Source: Hippophae tibetana (taxonomy: Eukaryota; Streptophyta; Magnoliopsida; Rosales; Elaeagnaceae). From it: 64,000 bases of DNA. Below, in pieces: positions 1 to 10,164 of the stretch. The notes under the pieces were generated by a model, which was given only the letters and a program-made list of their open reading frames with translations, did not search any database and was not told the origin of the DNA. A program made the translations under genes and the position numbers. Position 1 is the stretch's first letter; every line of letters starts with the position of its first letter. Location of the stretch: contig CM072810.1 in NCBI GenBank assembly GCA_037013495.1, positions 71,718,449-71,782,448 on the forward strand, given 5' to 3'.

Positions 1-66
1 TCTTGGTTAGCAACTCAATCGCCCTTATGGTGGCATTGAAAAAAAAAGTAAAAAAAAAAACGGAAT
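1..66 (+). repeat. Satellite monomer, copy 0, 3' tail only
   Basis: The final 66 bases of a monomer that begins outside the window: the TTGGTTAGCAACTCAATCGC segment and the class I double A-tract. Confidence 0.95.
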
Positions 67-986
67 ATGTGCGACGAAAATTTTAAACTCTCGGTAGGTG
101 ATGTAAACGGTGTAATTTGGTTTCAAAAAAATATATTCTTAGGAATCCATGCTCTGATTATAAGAATCTTTACATGCTTCAATTTTATATATTATATTAA
201 AAGTTCCGTCACCCGAGTCAAAGGTAATGGCCGTGTAAAATTGAAATTGTGATTTAACAAATCTTCTTTTTTTAATACTGTAAAGAGTAGAACCCATCTT
301 CTTTTTCCCTACAATTTGTTTTATGAAGAAAAAAGATGGATTGAGCGTAGAAATAAAGATTAAGACTAAGAGACGAAGATTTAAAAAAGAACTACGAAAT
401 TAAATCCACACACGAAATCAACATCAATAAGTCCCTAAAACACCAACCTTTTGACGCAAAAAAACAATGGTCACTCAGTTTGATGTGTCGAATACAATCA
501 TTCCATCAAGAACATTTGGAAGAAAAGTACAAAGCTTGGTAAAAAATATTTTCATTAATTATACTAGTTCTTCCTCCATAAAAATGTTGTTGTTTTCTTA
601 TATAAGAAACAAAACCCTACCCGTAATGCAACCTTAGTGGGGATATTTAGTTGTGACATGTGCTTAATCAATCCGTAAATAATTAAAGCGTAAAAATACG
701 TATGATAAATAAGACATATTAAATTCCACAATTCAGTAGAAACAAAATTGCTAAATATAAGAGGCTCGTAATTAAATAAAACAGAACTAATTGCTTCCCC
801 AATTAATCTTTCCATTTGATATTCCAAATCTATCCCTTGTGAAGGATCATGAGTATCTTTGCATGATCTATAGAATATTTGTTAGATATTGAGAACTTTA
901 GAATTTTTTTAAACACACTATTGGTTAGCAACTCAATCGCCCTTATGGTGGCATTGCAAAAAAAAAAGTAAAAAAAAAAACGGAAT
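67..986 (+). repeat. Satellite monomer, copy 1 (N2-like, alpha/beta mosaic)
   Basis: Marker ATGTGCGAC. Dyad-1 is broken (AAAGAGTAG). N2 markers GAAAAAAGATGG and CACTCAG are present. The switch region starts as alpha (about 682-699) and finishes as beta (about 700-713), so this copy is recombinant or retains an intermediate state. It ends with CACTATTGG, otherwise frequent only in the right half of the window. Confidence 0.95.
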
Positions 987-1195
987 ATGTGTAACGAAAA
1001 TTTTAAACTCTGGGTAGGTAATGTAAACGGTGTAATTTGGTTTCAAAAAAATATATTCTTAGGAATCCATGCTCTGATTATAAGAATCTTTACATGCTTC
1101 AATTTTATATATTATATTAAAAGTTCCGTCACCCGAGTCAAAGGTAATGGCCGTGTAAAATTGGAATTGTGATTTAACAAATCTTCTTTTTTTAA

Positions 1196-1209
1196 TACTG
1201 TAAACAGTA
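1196..1209. other. Dyad-1, TACTGT-AA-ACAGTA (example in copy 2)
   Basis: A perfect 6-bp inverted repeat around an AA spacer at about +210 of the monomer, present in many copies. X-type monomers have TATTGT-AA-ACAATA (for example 6705-6718), which changes both arms and keeps the symmetry. Other copies have one-sided changes (GAGTAG, AAGTAG, CGGTAG) that break it. No binding protein is known to me. Confidence 0.8.
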
Positions 1210-1764
1210 GAACCCATCTTCTTTTTCCCTACAATTTGTTTTATGAAGAACAAAGATTGATTGAGCGTAGAAATAAAGATTAAGACTAAGAGACGAAGAT
1301 TTAAAAAAGAACTACGAAATTAAATCCACACACGAAATCAACATCAATAAGTCCCTAAAACACCAACCTTTTGACGCGAAAAAACAATGATCACTCCCTT
1401 TGATGTGTCGAATACAATCATTCCATCAAGAACACTTGGAAGAAAAGTACAAAGCTTGGTAAAAAATATTTTCATTAATTATACTAGTTCTTCCTCCATA
1501 AAAATGTTGTTGTTTTCTTATATAATAAACAAAACCCTACCCGTAATGCAACCTTAGTGGGGATATTTAGTTGTGACATGTGCTTAATCAATACGTAAAT
1601 AATTAAAGCGTAAAAATACATGTTATAAAGAAGACAAATTAAATTCCACAATTCAGTAGAAACAAAATCGCTAAACATAAGAGGCTCGTAATTAAATCAA
1701 ACAGAACTAATTGCTTCCCCAATTAATCTTTCCATTTGATATTCCAAATCTATCCGTTGTGAAG

Positions 1765-1788
1765 GATCATGAGTATCTTTGCATGATC
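1765..1788. other. Dyad-3, GATCATG-N10-CATGATC (example in copy 2)
   Basis: A 7-bp inverted repeat with a 10-nt loop at about +779. Many copies keep both arms. GTATGATC, GATCCTG, GATCGTG and GATCATT variants each break one pair. It could extrude a small hairpin or bind a dimeric protein; neither is shown. Confidence 0.7.
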
Positions 1789-1904
1789 TATAGAATATTG
1801 GTTAGATATTGAGAACTTTAGAATTTTTTTAAACGCACTCTTGGTTAGCAACTCAATCGCCCTTATGGTGGCATTGAAAAAAAAAGTAAAAAAAAAAACG
1901 GAAT

Positions 1905-2822
1905 ATGTGTAACGAAAATTTTAAACTCTCGGTAGGTGATGTAAACGGTGTAATTTGGTTTCAAAAAAATATATTCTTAGGAATCCATGCTCTGATTATA
2001 AGAATCTTTACATGCTTCAATTTTATATATTATATTAAAAGTTCCGTCACCCGAGTCAAAGGTAATGGCCGTGTAAAATTGGAATTGTGATTTAACAAAT
2101 CTTCTTTTTTTAATACTGTAAAGAGTAGAACCCATCTTCTTTTTCCCTACAATTTGTTTTATGAAGAAAAAAGATGGATTGAGCGTAGAAATAAAGATTA
2201 AGACTAAGAGACGAAGATTTAAAAAAGAACTACGAAATTAAATCCACACACGAAATCAACATCAATAAGTCCCTAAAACACCAACCTTTTGACGCAAAAA
2301 AACAATGATCACTCAGTTTGATGTGTCGAATACAATCATTCCATCAAGAACACTTGGAAGAAAAGTACAAAGCTTGGTAAAAAATATTTTCATTAATTAT
2401 ACTAGTTCTTCCTCCATAAAAATGTTGTTGTTTTCTTATATAATAAACAAAACCCTACCCGTAATGCAACCTTAGTGGGGATATTTAGTTGTGACATGTG
2501 CTTAATCAATCCGTAAATAATTAAAGCGTAAAAATACATGTTATAAAGAAGACAAATTAAATTCCACAATTCAGTAGAAACAAAATCGCTAAACATAAGA
2601 GGCTCATAATTAAATAAAACAGAACTAATTGCTTCCCCAATTAATCTTTCCATTTGATATTCCAAATCTATCCGTTGTGAAGGATCATGAGTATCTTTGC
2701 ATGATCTATAGAATATTGGTTAGATATTGAGAACTTTAGAATTTTTTTAAACGCACTCTTGGTTAGCAACTCAATCGCCCTTATGGTGGCATTGAAAAAA
2801 AAAGTAAAAAAAAAAACGGAAT
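1905..2822 (+). repeat. Satellite monomer, copy 3 (N2)
   Basis: Marker ATGTGTAAC. Dyad-1 is broken (GAGTAG), with N2 markers GAAAAAAGATGG and CACTCAG, the AATAAAC form of dyad-2, and alpha switch. Confidence 0.95.
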
Positions 2823-3739
2823 ATGTGTAACGAAAATTTTAAACTCTCGGTAGGTGATGTAAACGGTGTAATTTGGTTTCAAAAAAATATATTCTTAGGA
2901 ATCCATGCTCTGATTATAAGAATCTTTACATGCTTCAATTTTATATATTATATTAAAAGTTCCGTCACCCGAGTCAAAGGTAATGGCCGTGTAAAATTGG
3001 AATTGTGATTTAACAAATCTTCTTTTTTTAATACTGTAAACAGTAGAACCCATCTTCTTTTTCCCTACAATTTGTTTTATGAAGAACAAAGATTGATTGA
3101 GCGTAGAAATAAAGATTAAGACTAAGAGACGAAGATTTAAAAAAGAACTACGAAATTAAATCCACACACGAAATCAACATCAATAAGTCCCTAAAACACC
3201 AACCTTTTGACGCCAAAAAACAATGATCACTCCCTTTGATGTGTCGAATACAATCATTCCATCAAGAACACTTGGAAGAAAAGTACAAAGCTTGGTAAAA
3301 AATATTTTCATTAATTATACTAGTTCTTCCTCCATAAAAATGTTGTTGTTTTCTTATATAATAAACAAAACCCTACCCGTAATGCAACCTTAGTGGGGAT
3401 ATTTAGTTGTGACATATGCTTAATCAATACGTAAATAATTAAAGCGTAAAAATACATGTTATAAAGAAGACAAATTAAATTCCACAATTCAGTAGAAACA
3501 AAATCGCTAAACATAAGAGGCTCGTAATTAAATAAAACAGAACTAATTGCTTCCCCAATTAATCTTTCCATTTGATATTCCAAATCTATCCGTTGTGAAG
3601 GATCATGAGTATCTTTGCATGATCTATAGAATATTGGTTAGATATTGAGAACTTTAGAATTTTTTTAAACGCACTCTTGGTTAGCAACTCAATCGCCCTT
3701 ATGGTGGCATTGAAAAAAAAAGTAAAAAAAAAACGGAAT
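2823..3739 (+). repeat. Satellite monomer, copy 4 (N1)
   Basis: Marker ATGTGTAAC. Dyad-1 intact, GACGCCAAAAAAC form, AATAAAC form of dyad-2, alpha switch. GACATATGC replaces GACATGTGC near 3412. CAATACGTAAAT is shared with copy 2. Confidence 0.95.
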
Positions 3740-4657
3740 ATGTGTAACGAAAATTTTAAACTCTCGGTAGGTGATGTAAACGGTGTAATTTGGTTTCAAA
3801 AAAATATATTCTTAGGAATCCATGCTCTGATTATAAGAATCTTTACATGCTTCAATTTTATATATTATATTAAAAGTTCCGTCACCCGAGTCAAAGGTAA
3901 TGGCCGTGTAAAATTGAAATTGTGATTTAACAAATCTTCTTTTTTTAATACTGTAAAGAGTAGAACCCATCTTCTTTTTCCCTACAATTTGTTTTATGAA
4001 GAACAAAGATTGATTGAGCGTAGAAATAAAGATTAAGACTAAGAGACGAAGATTTAAAAAAGAACTACGAAATTAAATCCACACACGAAATCAACATCAA
4101 TAAGTCCCTAAAACACCAACCTTTTGACGCGAAAAAACAATGATCACTCCCTTTGATGTGTCCAATACAATCATTCCATCAAGAACACTTGGAAGAAAAG
4201 TACAAAGCTTGGTAAAAAATATTTTCATTAATTATACTAGTTCTTCCTCCATAAAAATGTTGTTGTTTTCTTATATAATAAACAAAACCCTACCCGTAAT
4301 GCAACCTTAGTGGGGATATTTAGTTGTGACATGTGCTTAATCAATCCGTAAATAATTAAAGCGTAAAAATACATGTTATAAAGAAGACAAATTAAATTCC
4401 ACAATTCAGTAGAAACAAAATCGCTAAACATAAGAGGCTCGTAATTAAATAAAACAGAACTAATTGCATCCCCAATTAATCTTTCCATTTGATATTCCAA
4501 ATCTATCCGTTGTGAAGGATCATGAGTATCTTTGCATGATCTATAGAATATTGGTTAGATATTGAGAACTTTAGAATTTTTTTAAACGCACTCTTGGTTA
4601 GCAACTCAATCGCCCTTATGGTGGCATTGAAAAAAAAAGTAAAAAAAAAAACGGAAT
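3740..4657 (+). repeat. Satellite monomer, copy 5 (N1)
   Basis: Marker ATGTGTAAC. Dyad-1 broken (GAGTAG) although the N1 marker GAACAAAGATTG follows, so N1 and N2 variants are shuffled here. GTGTCCAAT form, AATAAAC, alpha, and GCATCCCC near 4467. Confidence 0.95.
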
Positions 4658-5575
4658 ATGTGTAACGAAAATTTTAAACTCTCGGTAGGTGATGTAAACG
4701 GTGTAATTTGGTTTCAAAAAAATATATTCTTAGGAATCCATGCTCTGATTATAAGAATCTTTACATGCTTCAATTTTATATATTATATTAAAAGTTCCGT
4801 CACCCGAGTCAAAGGTAATGGCCGTGTAAAATTGAAATTGTGATTTAACAAATCTTCTTTTTTTAATACTGTAAAGAGTAGAACCCATCTTCTTTTTCCC
4901 TACAATTTGTTTTATGAAGAACAAAGATTGATTGAGCGTAGAAATAAAGATTAAGACTAAGAGACGAAGATTTAAAAAAGAACTACGAAATTAAATCCAC
5001 ACACGAAATCAACATCAATAAGTCCCTAAAACACCAACCTTTTGACGCGAAAAAACATTGATCACTCCCTTTGATGTGACGAATACAATCATTCCATCAA
5101 GAACACTTGGAAGAAAAGTACAAAGCTTGGTAAAAAATATTTTCATTAATTATACTAGTTCTTCCTCCATAAAAATGTTGTTGTTTTCTTATATAATAAA
5201 CAAAACCCTACCCGTAATGCAACCTTAGTGGGGATATTTAGTTGTGACATGTGCTTAATCAATCCGTAAATAATTAAAGCGTAAAAATACATGTTATAAA
5301 GAAGACAAATTAAATTCCACAATTCAGTAGAAACAAAATCGCTAAATATAAGAGGCTCGTAATTAAATAAAACAGAACTAATTGCTTCCCCAATTAATCT
5401 TTCCATTTGATATTCCAAATCTATCCGTTGTGAAGGATCATGAGTATCTTTGCATGATCTATAGAATATTGGTTAGATATTGAGAACTTTAGAATTTTTT
5501 TAAACGCACTCTTGGTTAGCAACTCAATCGCCCTTATGGTGGCATTGAAAAAAAAAGTAAAAAAAAAAACGGAAT
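4658..5575 (+). repeat. Satellite monomer, copy 6 (N1)
   Basis: Marker ATGTGTAAC. Dyad-1 broken (GAGTAG). Private changes ACATTGATC and GATGTGACGAAT near 5055-5085. AATAAAC form, alpha switch, AAATATAAG. Confidence 0.95.
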
Positions 5576-6495
5576 ATGTGTAACGAAAATTTTAAACTCT
5601 CGGTAGGTGATGTAAACGGTGTAATTTGGTTTCAAAAAAATATATTCTTAGGAATCCATGCTCTGATTATAAGAATCTTTACATGCTTCAATTTTATATA
5701 TTATATTAAAAGTTCCGTCACCCGAGTCAAAGGTAATGGCCGTGTAAAATTGGAATTGTGATTTAACAAATCTTCTTTTTTTAATACTGTAAAGAGTAGA
5801 ACCCATCTTCTTTTTCCCTACAATTTGTTTTATGAAGAAAAAAGATGGATTGAGCGTAGAAATAAAGATTAAGACTAAGAGACGAAGATTTAAAAAAGAA
5901 CTACGAAATTAAATCCACACACGAAATCAACATCAATAAGTCCCTAAAACACCAACCTTTTGACGCAAAAAAACAATAATCACTCAGTTTGATGTGTCGA
6001 ATACAATCATTCCATCAAGAACATTTGGAAGAAAAGTACAAAGCTTGGTTAAAAAATATTTTCATTAATTATACTAGTTCTTCCTCCATAAAAATGTTGT
6101 TGTTTTCTTATATAAGAAACAAAACCCTACCCGTAATGCAACCTTAGTGGGGATATTTAGTTGTGACATGTGCTTAATCAATCCGTAAATAATTAAAGCG
6201 TAAAAATACATGTTATAAAGAAGACAAATTAAATTCCACAATTCAGTAGAAACAAAATCGCTAAATATAAGAGGCTCATAATTAAATAAAACAGAACTAA
6301 TTGCTTCCCCAATTAATCTTTCCATTTGATATTCCAAATCTATCCGTTGTGAAGGATCATGAGTATCTTTGCATGATCTATAGAATATTGGTTAGATATT
6401 GAGAACTTTAGAATTTTTTTAAACGCACTCTTGGTTAGCAACTCAATCGCCCTTATGGTGGAATTGAAAAAAAAAGTAAAAAAAAAAAACGGAAT
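5576..6495 (+). repeat. Satellite monomer, copy 7 (N2)
   Basis: Marker ATGTGTAAC. Dyad-1 broken, N2 markers, private AATAATCAC, one inserted T in TTGGTTAAAAAA near 6047. Dyad-2 intact at 6104-6119. Alpha. GTGGAATTG at the end marks the junction to the X type that follows. Confidence 0.95.
6104..6119. other. Dyad-2, TTTCTTATATAAGAAA (example in copy 7)
   Basis: A perfect 16-bp palindrome centred on TATATA at about +529. It is intact in most beta and many alpha copies and broken by AATAAAC in the N1/N2 group, by TATACAAG in type D and by CTTGTATAAG in copies 56, 61 and 66. The TATATAA core resembles a TATA box, but no transcript is evident. Confidence 0.75.
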
Positions 6496-7413
6496 ATGTG
6501 CGACGAAAATTTTAAACACTCGGTAGGTGATGTAAACGGTGTAATTTGATTTCAAAAAAATATATTCTTAGGAATCCATGCTCTGATTATAAGAATCTTT
6601 ACATGCTTCGATTTTATATATTATATTAAAAGTTCCGTCACCCGAGTCAAAGTTAATAGCCATGTAAAATTGGAATTGTGATTTAACAAATGTTCTTTTT
6701 TTAATATTGTAAACAATAGAACCCATCTTATTTTTCCCTACAATTTGTTTTATGAAGAACAAAGATTGATTGAGCATAGAAATAAAGATTAAGACTAAGA
6801 GACGAAGATTTAAAAAAGAACTACGAAATTAAATCCACACACGAAATCAACATCAATAAGTCCCTAAAACACCAACCTTTTGACGCAAAAAAACAATGAT
6901 CACTCCCTTTGATGTGTCGAATACAATCATTCCATCAAGAACACTTGGAAGAAAAGTACAAAGCTTGGTATAAAATATTCTTATTAATTATACTAGTTCT
7001 TCCTCCATAAAAATGTTGTTGTTTTCTTATATAAGAAACAAAACCCTACCCGTAATGCAACCTTAGTGGGGATATTTAGTTGTGACATGTGCTTAATCAA
7101 TCCGTAAATAATTAAAGCGTAAAAATACATGTTATAAAGAAGACAAATTAAATTCCACAATTCAGTAGAAACAAAATCGCTAAATATAAGAGGCTCATAA
7201 TTAAATAAAACAGAACTAATTGCTTCCCCAATTAATCTTTCCATTTGATATTCCAAATCTATCCGTTGTGAAGGATCATGAGTATCTTTGCATGATCTAT
7301 AGAATATTGGTTAGATATTGAGAACTTTAGAATTTTTTTAAACGCACTCTTGGTTAGCAACTCAATCGCCCTTATGGTGGAATTGAAAAAAAAAGTAAAA
7401 AAAAAAACGGAAT
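6496..7413 (+). repeat. Satellite monomer, copy 8 (X)
   Basis: First X-type monomer: AACACTCGG, TTTGATTTC, CTTCGATTTT, AGTTAATAGCCATG, AAATGTTC, and dyad-1 in the altered but still symmetric form TATTGT-AA-ACAATA (6705-6718). GGTATAAAATATTC follows. Alpha switch, dyad-2 intact. Confidence 0.95.
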
Positions 7414-8329
7414 ATGTGCGACGAAAATTTTAAACACTCGGTAGGTGATGTAAACGGTGTAATTTGATTTCAAAAAAATATATTCTTAGGAATCCATGCT
7501 CTGATTATAAGAATCTTTACATGCTTCGATTTTATATATTATAATAAAAGTTCCGTCACCCGAGTCAAAGTTAATAGCCATGTAAAATTGGAATTGTGAT
7601 TTAACAAATGTTCTTTTTTTAATATTGTAAACAATAGAACCCATCTTATTTTTCCCTACAATTTGTTTTATGAAGAACAAAGATTGATTGAGCATAGAAA
7701 TAAAGATTAAGACTAAGAGACGAAGATTTAAAAAAGAACTACGAAATTAAATCCACACACGAAATCAACATCAATAAGTCCCTAAAACACCAACCTTTTG
7801 ACGCAAAAAAACAATGATCACTCCCTTTGATGTGTCGAATACAATCATTCCATCAAGAACACTTGGAAGAAAAGTACAAAGCTTGGTATAAAATATTCTT
7901 ATTAATTATACTAGTTCTTCCTCCATAAAAATGTTGTTGTTTTCTTATATAAGAAACAAAACCCTACCCGTAATGCAACCTTAGTGGGGATATTTAGTTG
8001 TGACATGTGCTTAATCAATCCGTAAATAATAAAAACATAAAAATACGTATGATAAATAAGACAAATTAAATTCCACAATTCAGTAGAAACAAAATCGCTA
8101 AATATAAGAGGCTCATAATTAAATAAAACAGAACTAATTGCTTCCCCAATTAATCTTTCCATTTGATATTCCAAATCTATCCCTTGTGAAGGATCATGAG
8201 AACTTTGCATGATCTATAGAATATTTGTTAGATATTGAGAACTTTAGAATTTTTTTAAACGCACTCTTGGTTAGCAACTCAATCGCCTTATGGTGGCATT
8301 GAAAAAAAAAGTTAAAAAAAAAACGGAAT
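7414..8329 (+). repeat. Satellite monomer, copy 9 (X, beta)
   Basis: X type with TATTGT-AA-ACAATA. Private ATAATAAAAG near 7542. Beta switch, the first full one in the window. One-base deletions in GAGAACTTTGC (dyad-3 loop) and CGCCTTATGG. The first lengthens a minus-strand frame without making a gene. Confidence 0.95.
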
Positions 8330-9249
8330 ATGTGTAACGAAAATTTTAAACTCTCGGTAGGTGATGTAAACGGTGTAATTTGGTTTCAAAAAAATATATT
8401 CTTAGGAATCCATGCTCTGATTATAAGAATCTTTACATGCTTCAATTTTATATATTATATTAAAAGTTCCGTCACCCGAGTCAAAGGTAATGGCCGTGTA
8501 AAATTGGAATTGTGATTTAACAAATCTTCTTTTTTTAATACTGTAAAGAGTAGAACCCATCTTCTTTTTCCCTACAATTTGTTTTATGAAGAAAAAAGAT
8601 GGATTGAGCGTAGAAATAAAGATTAAGACTAAGAGACGAAGATTTAAAAAAGAACTACGAAATTAAATCCACACACGAAATCAACATCAATAAGTCCCTA
8701 AAACACCAACCTTTTGACGCAAAAAAACAATGATCACTCAGTTTGATGTGTCGAATACAATCATTCCATCAAGAACATTTGGAAGAAAAGTACAAAGCTT
8801 GGTAAAAAAATATTTTCATTAATTATACTAGTTCTTCCTCCATAAAAATGTTGTTGTTTTCTTATATAAGAAACAAAACCCTACCCGTAATGCAACCTTA
8901 GTGGGGATATTTAGTTGTGACATGTGCTTAATCAATCCGTAAATAATTAAAGCGTAAAAATACATGTTATAAAGAAGACAAATTAAATTCCACAATTCAG
9001 TAGAAACAAAATCGCTAAACATAAGAGGCTCATAATTAAATAAAACAGAACTAATTGCTTCCCCAATTAATCTTTCCATTTGATATTCCAAATCTATCCG
9101 TTGTGAAGGATCATGAGTATCTTTGCATGATCTATAGAATATTGGTTAGATATTGAGAACTTTAGAATTTTTTTAAACGCACTCTTGGTTAGCAACTCAA
9201 TCGCCCTTATGGTGGCATTGAAAAAAAAAGTAAAAAAAAAAAAGGGAAT
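8330..9249 (+). repeat. Satellite monomer, copy 10 (N2)
   Basis: Marker ATGTGTAAC. Dyad-1 broken, N2 markers, dyad-2 intact, alpha switch. It ends in a long A-tract followed by GGG rather than CGG. Confidence 0.95.
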
Positions 9250-10164
9250 ATGGTAACGAAAATTTTAAACTCTCGGTAGGTGATGTAAACGGTGTAATTT
9301 GGTTTCAAAAAAATATATTCTTAGGAATCCATGCTCTGATTATAAGAATCTTTACATGCTTCAATTTTATATATTATATTAAAAGTTCCGTCACCCGAGT
9401 CAAAGGTAATGGCCGTGTAAAATTGGAATTGTGATTTAACAAATCTTCTTTTTTTAATACTGTAAACAGTAGAACCCATCTTCTTTTTCCCTACAATTTG
9501 TTTTATGAAGAACAAAGATTGATTGAGCGTAGAAATAAAGATTAAGACTAAGAGACGAAGATTTAAAAAAGAACTACGAAATTAAATCCACACACGAAAT
9601 CAACATCAATAAGTCCCTAAAACACCAACCTTTTGACGCCAAAAAACAATGATCACCCCCTTTGATGTGTCCAATACAATCATTCCATCAAGAACACTTG
9701 GAAGAAAAGTACAAAGCTTGGTAAAAAATATTTTCATTAATTATACTAGTTCTTCCTCCATAAAAATGTTTTATTTTCTTATATAAGAAACAAAACCCTA
9801 CCCGTAATGCAACCTTAGTGGGGATATTTAGTTGTGACATGTGCTTAATCAATCCGTAAATAATTAAAGCGTAAAAATACATGTTATAAAGAAGACAAAT
9901 TAAATTCCACAATTCAGTAGAAACAAAATCGCTAAATATAAGAGGCTCATAATTAAATAAAACAGAACTAATTGCTTCCCCAATTAATCTTTCCATTTGA
10001 TATTCCAAATCTATCCGTTGTGAAGGATCATGAGTATCTTTGCATGATCTATAGAATATTGGTTAGATATTGAGAACTTTAGAATTTTTTTAAACGCACT
10101 CTTGGTTAGCAACTCAATCGCCCTTATGGTGGAATTGAAAAAAAAAGTAAAAAAAAAACGGAAT
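9250..10164 (+). repeat. Satellite monomer, copy 11 (marker frameshifted)
   Basis: The marker has lost one base (ATGGTAACG), which breaks the recurrent plus-strand frame. Dyad-1 intact. GATCACCCCC, GTGTCCAAT and ATGTTTTATTTTC (2-base shorter). These are shared with copy 18, seven monomers away, but the second half is alpha here and beta there. Confidence 0.95.

Larger units (their letters stand above)
987..1904 (+). repeat. Satellite monomer, copy 2 (N1)
   Basis: Marker ATGTGTAAC followed by the private CTGGGTAGGTAATG. Dyad-1 and dyad-3 are intact. Dyad-2 is broken by AATAAAC. Alpha switch. AAATCAAAC near 1694 is private to this copy. Confidence 0.95.

Noticed and set aside
67..252. Recurrent plus-strand frame of 61 codons starting at the ATGTGNNAC marker in most monomers, longer versions to 98 codons
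   Set aside because: The start or frame is destroyed in copies 11 and 18 (one-base deletion), 52, 54 and 64 (frameshift), 53, 55 and 65 (ATG lost) and 58 (immediate stop). Longer versions depend on TTG starts and A-tract length. Persistence is explained by homogenisation.
611..620. AAACCCTA, one unit of the plant-type telomere repeat, once per monomer
   Set aside because: A single 8-base unit with no tandem extension is expected by chance and does not indicate telomeric origin.
67..986. CENP-B box
   Set aside because: I looked for TTCGNNNNANNCGGG on both strands of the consensus and found no match.
67..986. Transposon or LTR origin (terminal repeats, primer site, integrase or transposase remnants)
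   Set aside because: No terminal inverted or direct repeats bound the monomer, and no recognisable enzyme motifs appear in any frame.
1059..1253. Recurrent minus-strand frame of 64-69 codons, lysine-rich at its start
   Set aside because: It overlaps the plus-strand frame antiparallel and opens at TTG except in copies that happen to have GCAT upstream. It has no recognised domain. It sits in the most conserved segment, which is enough to keep it open.
2402..2665. Recurrent minus-strand frame of 83-106 codons with hydrophobic stretches that could be called membrane segments
   Set aside because: Hydrophobic runs are expected from AT-rich sequence. The differences among copies, including the alpha/beta switch, mostly change amino acids, and copies 9, 11, 18, 30, 34 and others shift frame or start.
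6340..6555. Minus-strand frame of 70-72 codons containing a phenylalanine run
   Set aside because: The phenylalanine run is the A-tract read in reverse; its frame depends on tract length and fails in most copies.
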